Assembly (NCBI RefSeq): GCF_001949145.1
Contig: NW_019091530.1
Span: 124,001 to 188,000, forward strand
Source: Acanthaster planci
Taxonomy: Eukaryota > Echinodermata > Asteroidea > Valvatida > Acanthasteridae
Direction: 5' to 3'
Length of the DNA stretch: 64,000 bases
Of the stretch, positions 15,401 through 27,400 are shown in pieces. Each line of letters begins with the position of its first letter. Position 1 is the stretch's first letter. A program made the translations under genes and the position numbers. Under the pieces are notes generated by a model. The model was not told where the DNA came from. It did no database searches and worked only from the letters and a program-made list of their open reading frames with translations.

Positions 15401-18400
15401 ATGACAATATAAGCATTTGTAATAAAGCCTGACAAAAGTGAACAACCTGTGCCTAATTACTGCCAAATCAGCACCAGGGACAGCGTTCACCAGGTTTAGC
15501 ACTATGCAACAGTCCACGGAGCTGCTGTATCCTGTGATGACTCGTGGGGTCACATGACCCCACGACCTTTGTACCCTTTAGGTCATTGCCGGTTTCCCTC
15601 ATTTGCATTGTGTTTTGGCTATGGTCTCCTTAAAGTGATTCTTCTCAACATTCCATCTCCTAAAACTCAACTGATGAAAAATAAATTCAAATGACGTACT
15701 TTCATTTTCTTGCAATCAGTAACCGTGCACATTTTTCACTGCATTTTTCATGCATGCCATGATAGAGATGTTACCATCAGACGAATTCCTCCATGTAGAT
15801 GCTCATCTTGTATTAGCATTCACCAGTATTGAATTTGTTTACAGTTTTTTCATTTCTGAGGTCACATGACAGCACTCCGTAGTGTTGATTGTGCTAATGT
15901 GGCATGCAATCCAGTGTGTTCAACATCATCGTGGAGCAATGTTGTTATGTAGTTATTCATGCCAGTAGATAACAATTTACTGATTTCCTTATTTGTTCAG
16001 CACAACAGCAGCAAAAAGGAAAAAAGACACTAAAAGGGACACATTCTTTAAATCCTCATCTGAAAGGATTTAAGGATGTAACCTATAACCTCTAATCTTA
16101 TGATGCATGCATGAGCTTTACACAGTCTGTGTACATCAATGCTAGTTGCGTTGTTGATGTAAATACCCAAGAGGAAATTTCAGACAGACACAAGTATTTT
16201 GTCTCCACTAATACATGAAAACCACACATGTGTTATATTTCAGTTGCTGCATAGGGACTCGCCAAAGTCCCTGCAATCCATTCCAGACTTTCCTTACCCT
16301 AAAATCTCCCCACAAAAAAAGCTGAGAGGTTTGAGGTTTGCGCATACATGTACCTCAAATAACTCAAAACGGGCAAAATCTTTCTGTCTTCGTTGATTAA
16401 ACTGCAGAGGCCTTCTTTTCTAGTGGCATTTTGATTAAAAGCTCCAAAGCGACCCCCCCCAAAAGAAAGCAGGAAACTTTTGCCTTTTTGTAAAAATATA
16501 TTTAACTTTGGGTAAATTATTGGCTCAAATCTTGGTTATGTTCACCTGCCTGATAAAAGTATGTTCTGCGGATTTTCTATCCAAATGATTCAGTTGGAGT
16601 AAATAAAGTAAGCTTTTTGAATAAATCCTCTATACATGTGTGTTTTGTAATGGTACAAATTTATCTAACCACCCTGTAATGAAAAACCCTCCCCGGTATT
16701 GATTTCGACAGAAACATGAAGAAGACCATGCCACTGTGGTACACCAAGCATCAGCCAGTGTTCAAGTCAATCCACCAGGATCACCCTGATCTAGAGGTGA
16801 CCAGGGTTCCGGCTGGGTGAGTGCAGGAAATGACCTTTGACCTGAGCAGAGCACCATAGCTGACTGGATCAGTTAAATAAGTTTAATTGAGGCAACAAAT
16901 TTGGTCAGGGAACTGTGAGCGAAATGGATTTGACCTAGTCTGTTGAGTTTGACCGGATTTGGTCAAATTACAGCCTCAGTATGTTGCCAGATTCGGAATT
17001 TGAGAATGGCTGGTCCATAAAGTAACAAACAGGTCTCTGTATTTAGTTTATTCATTAAAGCCACACCTTTAAGTATTTAACATTCCTTTTCCTGTTATAC
17101 CCAGCAAGAAATGAGACCGAGGGGTACTCCCCAACATGTCCAATCCCTATACACATTCCAGACTATTGTTACTTTGTAATAGCACATTCTTTCTGGGGGG
17201 TCTTGGGCCATGATCATTGTTGTAAATAACAATAGATTCCCGTAGAATGGGCCGTTCTCAGCAATCCACTGCTTCCGTGCACTTGGAGTTAGAATGTGTT
17301 TATAGTATTGAATGAGCATTTTGAAGAGCTCTCTGCCTGGGGACACTTCTCCTTCAGTTGGTGGTGGTCCTTTATTTTGTATCATGGAGTTTTGCTACCA
17401 GGAGATTGCTCTGGCCTGTTGTTTAAAGTTGTCGCCATCAGTCAGCTTTTTTCCTCCCCATTCACATGCCATTCTGGTGTGCAGCAGTTATGTAACTCTC
17501 AGACTGTACTGTGGGGCCAGTATGTTTGTAATATGCCTCTACAATTTACTTGGCTGTGGCTTGATGTCACCCGTGGAAGCTGCATGCCAGCGCTGGCGGC
17601 CATTTTCTGTATCAGTGTATATTACTACCCGTCATGGTTTAATAATTCAGATGTGGCTTACGGCATGACCTGAGTTGGATTACTGATGCACAGTAGACCA
17701 TGATTTTAGCGTCTGTCCATTAAGACACATAAAAACAGCAGCAAGATCATTTTCCAAATATCTCAGTAATGAGGGGCAGTGAAAACATGACACCTAGCAG
17801 TGAATGCTTCCCTTGGTGTTAAGAAGGTAATGGTGTTTTCAAATTGGACAAAATTGAACGGATTTTGAAATGAATTTGGTTGACATCTGGCCACTTTGTG
17901 CTGCACATGAGTATGGGCCCAGGGTACAGAGGCAGTGCAGTACCTGGGCCCAATATTTCGGTCTGTATGTTTTTGGCATTAGATAAACTATATTATCTGG
18001 AGAATTAAGATTATTTCCTTTGGTCTTTTTCCCCGATACTAACATTTGCTTTTGCCCAGTGTAAAGTATTTTGTTGAGTTTGCGTTCTTTCCTGATGGGT
18101 GGGCGTGGCCCTCATAGGGGGGTCTTCATTACAGTAATTTAATTTTTAGACAATGGGGGTGCTAATCATCCTTTACTATAAGGATACAACTGATTCACGG
18201 TTAATATCCCAGGCAAGGAATTGAACCTGGGTCACAGGTGTTAGAGGCTAGCACGTTACATTCCAGCCACCGGTACCATCCAGATAACAGCAACTCTAAA
18301 GTTCTGAGTGACTTAAATGCTCATCATGAGGCAAACTCTTGCATAACTTTGAGGACATGTATATGAACCAGCCCAGCAAAAATAGTAACAAATTAATAGA

Positions 18401-21400
18401 GCCTATTTTGAGCAAAAGGGATTTAAAAGAATCATGTTTGTTATACATCAATAGGAAACTTCAAGATTTTCAACCTCATTATGACCATTTTCATTTCATT
18501 GTGAACTGAGTGGCACATCAAAACAGAACCCAGTTTATATTTTTTAATGCAAACTGAAATAAAATTGTTGAAAAAGATTCATTTTAGGGGCTCTGTTTGC
18601 TCATATTCATAAATTTTTCTTTTTGGGGGGAAGAAATGGGAAAATGGAGAGATAAGTAGCTGTTCTTTGTTCCCCTGTCCAGCATTGAGGGACCTCCTTG
18701 TCTACGAGTCTCCCACAAGCACTTTGGCTCCGTTGAGAATCAGCCATATGAGTACTTCCGTCTGAGAATGCCTGTTGAGTGTCGAGACTTCCCCACAGGG
18801 TGAGTATCCACCAGTGTGATATTTAATTTTAAAGCCCACTGCACACCTGACCAATTTGCCTGGGTTCACCAGGACCAAAAGGCCATCTTAAGCACAGACC
18901 AGAGGGAAGTGCACTAAAACATTGGACCAATCTGACCCTATCTGCTCTGAGTGGGAATGAGAGAGAGCATGTTTTGCAGAGCAGCTACGGTCCCTTGTTG
19001 AGAGCTGCCACGTAGGTGTGTAGGTTCCTGAGTGTCTGGCTGGGACACACCGAGTGCACACTACCAATTTCTACTTGAATGGTCTTCCCCAGTGCCCCCG
19101 GCCAGGCACATGAACCCAGTTGAACATGCACTTCATCTTAGGGCAGGTGCCAAGGACTGGATGGAGTCATTATTTATTTTTTTTATGTTTTTTGTCCAAC
19201 GTGATTTTACCGTATCTGATGTCATGTTGTGGCATGTGATGTTTATGACAACTAGTCTGATTCACAAAGAAAGTCACATGGAAACCAAACATACAGCTAT
19301 GGGATTGGTTTGCATGTGACTTATTATCAAGTGGTCAATTATAAAACAGAAATGGGCGTGCGTGGGTAATGCAGTGGTCTACCACGACACGTAAAAGCTA
19401 ACTGTTGATAAGGTGGTCCAGAAACCGGTCAAATTGGAAAAGTACACTGTGTGTGTGTCCGCTCCGAGCAAACAAAAGAAGGCATTTTTTTTGGGTACTC
19501 ACCGCATTGGCGCACCATGAGGCGCCCAAGTATATGCGCGTTTGATGCGGAGCACATGTAACTACTTTATTGCGGCATGTGTGGTCTTTGGGTACACCCA
19601 GAATGCATGCAAGAACCCACTTCAATTCACTTGTGAACTGAATCTGCTTGCCCTGAAGAAGAAGACATTTAGTTACCGAAAGCTCAGCAGTCGCATATTC
19701 CAGAGCACTGATTTTATATTATATTCTAGTCAATATTCTGATCACGGTGCTATGCAGCCCTTCCATATTTCTCTGACTAAGATGCATGTTCCTTTTCTGC
19801 CATTTTCATTTCAGAGGAGAGATAGCTGTGTCCATCCCTGTCCCGGTCCTGAGGGACAGACGAGGCTGGTCCAGTCAGCAGAGCGCCAGCCTGGATCTGA
19901 GCGAAACAGACTCCAATGAAGGCAGCCGGAAAGGTAGACACGGGCATTTCATGCTCAGATTGCGTTGCCGTGAGAGTCTCTGCTATGAATGCAGTTTCAA
20001 TTAGGCATTGAGACCCAATATTGAGAGGGGCTCAACAAGATTATTTGAAGCTTAATACTTATTGGGTCTTAGTTGCTTTTCGACTTTATAAAATTCTTCA
20101 TCCACAGACCATCAGAAATGACTATCTGGGTTGAATTTGATCCTTGCTGAAGGGTCAAAATAGCTGTCCAGTGGTAAAATTAGAAAAAGTAACATCTTGG
20201 TCAGCTTTTTACTGCAGTCCTTCTGAGTACTTCAGTACTTTTAAAATTTGGGATCAGTGTAGGACCCCTTGTTGTTCGCCTCGTTGACGTAATTACTCTA
20301 GTTAGAGTGTGTCACCTGATCAGCATAAAGTTAGCATCTGGACACCCATTTGGCAGCCATGAACCTGATCAGCATATAGACACCTGATTAAAATACAAAG
20401 GGACTTAATAAGCTAATCAGAACTTTGAGACTCAAGGACATACACCTGTAGTTCACTTTCTGCATTAGTAGTGCTAGGAGTTTTGCAGAATGGTTGTGCA
20501 TGGTTCTTTGTTTTGGCTTTGATGGTAGAAAATCTGCCGTCCTGTATCTGGCATGAAACTTCCCCCACCTAAGAAAAAAAAACCATCCAAAAATTTGCTT
20601 GATCAACTAGTAAAATTTGATGCCAGTTAAAGTGCAGTCGACTAGCCACAATGTTTGGTAGAACCTAACCTGTCTTTAGCTCCCCTTTCAGATGGCGCTG
20701 AAGAAGACATAGCTTATTTTTTGAATGTTGTAGTTTCAAGTCTGTTTTTCTTGTTAACGATAATTGTTACCAATGTCTTATTTTTCAAATGCTGTGCCTC
20801 TTAACCTGTTTTTCCTTACCTGTATGTGGCTTGCCCCATTTTTCTAACATGGTGTTCTTTGCAGTGACTAATGGCTACCCTAGCAGTGCTGTAGAGAGTG
20901 ACTCTGATTTTGACAGCATCTCCACCCCGCATCAAAGTAGACGTGACCGACGGAAGGGACTCATGAAAAGTAAATTCTTTTTTTTGTTCCAGTTTTAAAG
21001 GGTTCCCCTGAGAAACATTCATTGAAAAAATCATATTCACAATCTGATACATGAAGGCATGACTTTTCATGGATAGCATAAATCATCTCATCCTTGTTGT
21101 CCAAAGAATGCTTCACGTTTGTGGAATGATTGATTGTTTTGCTATTCACTGTTTAAAACCCTGGGGAATCATTTGAAACTACCTGAAAGTGGAACAACCA
21201 ATTCTTAAAGAATTTGTGCAGTAAAGTCAAATGTAAAACAACAATGAGATTGCTATGTGCTCAGGCAGTGAGAGCAGTGAAGGTTTACAGGAATAATTTA
21301 GTCTGTGAATGAATTTAACATAAAAGGCTTCATCCTTTTTAGCAGGATTTAAAACAAAGTTTTTTTATGACTTGCATTTCCAGTGCCAGAGGTTGTAGAG

Positions 21401-24400
21401 GTAGTGCTGGAAGGTAACATCCATAATTACCGTTGAATTTTCAGTTCTCTGTTTCTTGGAACCTCTTCAAGTAATTTCTGGTCTGCTTTAAAATTTACCT
21501 CCTCGTTCATTCAGGGTTGTCTCTAACTCTTCCAAAGCTAACCTTCTCACAAGTGGCTATGATTAACATGAACTGGTTGTGCAAAATGGCAGGGGTGAGA
21601 TTTGTCAGGAAGTTTTTCTGATGTCAGGATTTTCATCAGGATTTTGAAAGCTGGAAAATCCCGACTTTGCCATGTATTCTGCAAGAAGAGCCTCCACTAC
21701 TCTGGGGCCCTCAAACCTTCTTGGGATTATTCCACCAATCTCACCCCTGTATGGTCAGACTTCTGCATTTTGCATGAATACACATGTACTTCATTGATTT
21801 TCTTTGTGAAGTTAACATGGCCTTAAATGGCCCGTTACTTCCTTGATTGATTTTTTTTTCGTTGATGGGTTTGTTCTTTGTGGAATTTAAATGTATTCTT
21901 CTCATCCGGTTTCGACACAAGTCCATGATAAATACGTGTATCAATTTTCCTGTACTCTCTTGCTTACAAACAGTGCACTTGAGGATGGACACAATGTGGG
22001 ACACTTCACTGTGGTGAAGCAGCATGGGAGATGATTTGATTTTTGTGGGAAACATTTGTTGTCATTTTGGTTAATATCTAGCGATTTCGTTTCTACCCAC
22101 CTGCACCAATCACAACTGACATCAACACAAAACTCAGCAAAAGTCATCTGCAGCACATCTGCAAATATTTGCATAATTTAATCAGAACAAAACAAAACAT
22201 TCTTTTTCCGATTTTGTGTTTCAATTTTTAGCATTGTGGCTTTGGTGATATTCCATTTTAGAATACTGATGTAGCTTTGCAAGTAGCCATATAAAAGCTG
22301 GACAAAAAGTCAGGTTTCAGTAGGTTGATGCACAAATATGGATGTGCCAAGCAGGCTTCCATTTTGCACAGCAAGTTAGTCGTCTAGTAATTTGATATAG
22401 CCACATGTACGTTCCCAGGCTGAGGACACAAAATCGTAAGCATACAATGTAGCTTTCTTGGTCTGATGAGTGGACCAGTGCATCCATAAAAATGCTGCGG
22501 CAAACCTTTAGAGTTTTGAATGACAAATGAAATTGTGAGGTTCTCAATCAAAATGAGAGATAAGACCAATCTGCTTTTTTTTTTGTTTTGTTTATGTGCT
22601 GTATTTTGTTATAAATTTTTTTGTGTTTGTTTTTTTGATATTTCACACCAAAAAGGCCATGGATTCAGTTATCTGTTGTTACTTCATGTAAGCCCACATT
22701 TGAATTGCACAGCATTCAAAAGTATTTCAGATGCAAAGCGTTGGGCTGTTGCAAGTTCAAAACAGCACATTCTAGGAACATGAGTAACTTAGAGAAATGG
22801 CTGCTTAGGGTGAAAGCTTCTACTCCTGAGTCTGTTAACTTCTTTCTTCAAACATGCAAACATTTCACTGCAGAATCAAACTAACATCTGCTGACCCTAA
22901 AACTGGTTTGATTCCCAGTCTTTACTGTTATTGAATAGTACAGCCTTAGTACTTTGACTTTGTAAACTTCAGGTTATGGGGTTTGTTGTGTGTCTGATTT
23001 TTAATTGGGTTACATTACAACATTAGTACTTTGACTTTGTAAACTTAGGTTAAGGGGTTTGTTGTGTGTCTGATTTTTAATTGGGTTACATTTGATTTAA
23101 ATCTTGTTTTGCATTAAAACAGTAAAAATGAACAGTTTTAGCAATCAAATTTGTACTTTTTACATCCACGAAATGCTTATTTTAAGCATATTTTTAGTTT
23201 TTCTATACTGAGTCACATGTGAAATAGAGTTAATGTCATTTTGATCAGACATGTAGTTGTTGCTTGTAACTCTTCTTGTGTTGCTTTTCAGAACACAGAG
23301 CTGTTGACATGGATACCATGGACTCTGATTCCACCCTCCGCACTGCCAACGGCACCCTGAATGGCACTCACAAGGAGAAGCGCAAGGGTCCTAGCCTACC
23401 CCTGGGCAGGAAGATCCCCATGGTCCGTTCCCCATCCACAGAGAGCCCCACAGGCCCTCCCTCTGAGGTCAGCACTGACGTCACACCATCGCCTTCAAAA
23501 TCCAAGCGTGGCAAGTTTGTCAAGAGTGCCAGCATGGACACCTCACGGGCACTGGACGGTAGCTCCCAGAACCAGGCACGGTACACAAACACCGAGGTGG
23601 ACGGTCGGCGCAGCCCCGGTGCTGAGGTCATGCGTAAGGGCAAGAGATTGAAGACGCCGGATGCCTCACCACCGGGGACCCTCACCCATGAATACACGGG
23701 GCTGAGTCCCCACAGTGACAACACCAGCTCTGTTGGGTCAGAGGGTCATACACGGCCCAAGTTGTCCAAGCTGTCCTCCATGGGCTCCAGCTTCGAGATG
23801 TTCAAGTCTGTCGACATCATGTCCGACATCAGCGAGGTGGACTCCATCGATGTTGCCATGGCAACCAAGTACTACTATGCGGTGCGCATCTTCCCCGGCC
23901 AAGACCCGTCTGAGATCCATGTGGGCTGGGTTACCCCAGAGTATCACCACCACAGCCCGACCTTTGATCCTGCTAAGACCAGGAGTGTCAAGGTGAACCT
24001 GATGAATGACAATGGCGGTGTGCAGGAAAGGTGAGTCTATCTGGATATGTCCCAGAATCCTTTGGTGTTTGTTTGATGGAAGTCTGTTTTTTTCTGTTGG
24101 TGTTTGGATGTGACTAACTACTGTCGAAATGTTGGCAATGTTGTGTGTTTTAATAATGAAGACCTTCCACACCAACTAAACTTTAACATGTTTTCAAGTA
24201 TTCTTTCTCACTCATTTCAGTGTTGTCAGAGTTTTGTGGTGACTTAAAATCTGAGAGTCTCTGCTTACCCTGGAGCATTTTGAGCTCTTATTTTGAGATC
24301 TGAACACTGACATTTTAAACAGGCTTTTTGGTTGCATTTTTTGTGCACCCTTGGCATTGGGGCTTATTCACAATTATAAGCACTCTGAAATTTTTAAGTT

Positions 24401-27400
24401 ACCACTTAAACAAAAGAAACTAAGATACATGTACACCCCAGCAGAAAATTCCAATCAGCTCAAATCTTTGAACCCTCGTTAGCTATGCATGTTTTTTCCC
24501 ACTTAACCAGCATTCATTTTCAAATTACTCATAAAAACTGCATCATCTGAGGTTTCCCTGAGGAAAAGGGCATGGTTTGACTAATTGTGAAAAAGCCCCA
24601 TTGTTTATTCATGCCAGTTCATTTCTTACTAACTAGGAACGTTGTGCACCGCACGATGCGTGACAGTGAAAGGGGGCGTGGCCCAAAGAGGTGAGATGTG
24701 AAATGAACGAGGTATTGGCAAATCTAGGATGGAGGATTGTAGACCATTAAGCATCTGCTGTGTTGTTTTTATTGTTCGCCTATTGAAATATGGATCTAGG
24801 AAAGAACATAAAAAGATCATTCCTTAACTGTTCTGCATTGAGTCTGCATACATTGTATATCAATTCAAACTTTAGTTGAGGCATTTTGTGAAAAAAAGGT
24901 AAAATTCAAAGTTTAATTTGTACTCATTATCATGGAACAGTAGCAAGCCTTCATTTGGTTGGTACTTTTCGCCATTGTTAGTATTACCCATCAGATGTGT
25001 ATTGCACAGAGCAATTTCTCGTATTCTGTTTTGTAGTTTGTTTTAGCAACAACCCATTTTCATATTTTGTACTTGCCGTTAATACACTCCTCTGTGCTCT
25101 GTTTTACGCATTAGCTCGGCCTCGTAGAAGAACTTACACATTGATAGGTTGTGCACATTAACGTTTTGGTGCAACGTTGGTGGACTAACTCTTAACATTA
25201 GCATCCCCTTTTGCATTTCAACAGAAAATAATGACCAAAAAAATAATAAGCAGGTACACCTCTTAGCAGTCAATCCAATTTCTTTGGTGCAATATGACTG
25301 TTACCTCTCACTCGACGCAGCACTGTTAATAATACCACTGATGCTAACTCACTGGCTATGATTTTTAAATGTATCCCTTCCCTCTCACACCAGCAGTTTA
25401 GAGTTGTTATGGTATATTTTGCTTTCCTGAAGCAGTGTTTTATGTTTGCAAATGCGTACCGGTACATGAAGCAAAGATGTACAGTAAAAAAAGGCAGGTT
25501 AGACTGAAGATTTAAGTTTGTATAAACTTGTGTCTTAAAAATTATATTTGTAACGTAATCAGGATGTTTTTAGAGCAATCACAGATGTAATTTATACTCT
25601 GTGAAAAATTTCTAACAAACTGTGTAAAGTTCGCTTGGGTTTTTTTTTAGCAAAGAATTTGAAAAGGTTGTGATAAATAAATTGTTTGTACATGTAGTCA
25701 CCAGTTGAGCCATTTTGGATGTTCATGATGTTGGTACTTTTCGAGTTGCACCTGTCCTTTTTTACAATTCCAAAGTTGTGGAATTGAAGACAAACAATTT
25801 TTGCTTTTACAAAATAATGCAGACGGACCTAGTGCAACATCTAAAGCAACCTTTCAGTAACCATGGAGGAAGGACACAGAAGGAGTTGTAACTCAGGCAC
25901 TTCAAAGCGTCCAATGATGGTCGCGGCCGAGTCTGACGAATAATAGAAAACATTCCAAAAATGCCTTATTACTGCCTGCATCTTAGCTGGACAAGTGGGG
26001 CCAGTAATACCCTGGCAACACTTGCAGTTTTTTGCTTGCAATTAAATACAAACTATCGATGTGACCAGCAAATAGAGTGAGAAAAAATCCTGATATTATC
26101 ATCATAAATAAACTTTTAAAATTTTGACACACTTTTTCATTATCCATGCAAAGTTTGTAATTCTAGTCTCCTCCGTCCAATACACATCAGTGCCAAAGAC
26201 TTGGAATGAATTTGGCTAAGACTGGCCAACAAAATTTTCACTACTTCTGGAAAGCTGAGTTCATTAGCAACAAAAAGTGCTATTTCATCATAAGGAGTGA
26301 TCGTAAAATCTCATAAAATACGCCTTTGTACAAATACCACCAAAAAAATGATTCAAACAAAACACAAAATCTTACAAACAACTTCGCTATTTACTCCTAA
26401 AAGAAGTCCAGAAGAAAGCGTTTGATAAGGGCAACAACTGCACATGAACACTTCGGGTATACAACCTCATAAAAGCAACTGCGCAAACACTACATTTGAT
26501 GATGTTGTCGGTTCATATCAAGCACCAACGATGGCATGAATATTCAACTTCCTATACAGCAGTACACAACGTTTTAGGGTGCAGATCACCAACGAAAAAT
26601 TGTGGCGACGATCATGGGGTACAAAGGGAGCTTATGGTTGCAAAACAGCTGGTGGGTAGAAGGCGTGCGCTGCGCTCAGGCTATGGACATACCGGACATG
26701 CCAGAAAGTGGTAATCGGCCAGATGTTATAGCCCGGGCAGTTCAAACTCCTTCTGTGTCCTTCCTCCATGCAGTAACTAAGCTATTGACATTTTTGGAGA
26801 AAGACGACCAAAGTTTCAGTTTATCTCAGGAATTTCGGCTAATACTGGAATAATCTGTTTTTTTTTCAAACTAATCTGTATTTTAGCACCAAACACAATG
26901 ACTGCTTCATGATCTGCGTTGGTGACTTCTTGGACATGTTGACTAGCCCTGAGGGCCGGAGAGTAACCACTGGCCTGGTCATTGGCTGTGTGGTGGACAC
27001 TGCGAGTGGAGAGTTAACCTTCTCCATCAATAATAGAGAAATACATACCAGATACTTGGTGAGTTGTGGTCGTCTCCATATAGCGTCAACATCTGTCGCG
27101 CAGAATGTTGAAATGGACCTGTACTGTCCATAGTTGTAGGTTAAATCTTCACAAGTGTGGTCACAAATGACAGAGTAATGACAATCACAAGGGATGCTTT
27201 GGTACAGTTAATTGAAATAGCTTAATGCATGACCCAAGACTAGAAGGCACACAATGGACTTGAGGTGGACTTGAGAGGGCATGCAGGAAAATTTGATGGT
27301 AGTGTGAGTGATAAGATTAATTATGACTTGCTAGGAAAAATGATAGACTTGTTCGGACCTGTTGGGGACGTGGCGGACCTTTGAGTGTGAGGACTTCAGG

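Larger units (their letters stand above)
10487..16711 (+). other. Longest intron in the window (6.2 kb)
   Basis: It separates e15 from e16, and no RyR segment is missing across it because CVNMKK reads through directly. It contains a fold-back element (13458-14037) and a near-perfect 22-nt palindrome (15543-15564). Otherwise I see no exon, RNA gene or element in it. Short open frames within it lack recognisable protein character. Confidence 0.8.

Noticed and set aside
10487-16711. Missing RyR exon inside the 6.2 kb intron
   Set aside because: e15 and e16 join to a continuous conserved segment (EPFCVNMKK), so nothing is missing.
17095-17673. Overlapping frames of 96-125 codons in the e16-e17 intron
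   Set aside because: There is no domain, no repeat homology and no usable splice phase. They appear to be chance open frames.
20692-20712. Possible exon after CTCCCCTTTCAG near 20691
   Set aside because: The frame runs into TAG within about 20 bases, and the phase does not fit e18 or e19.
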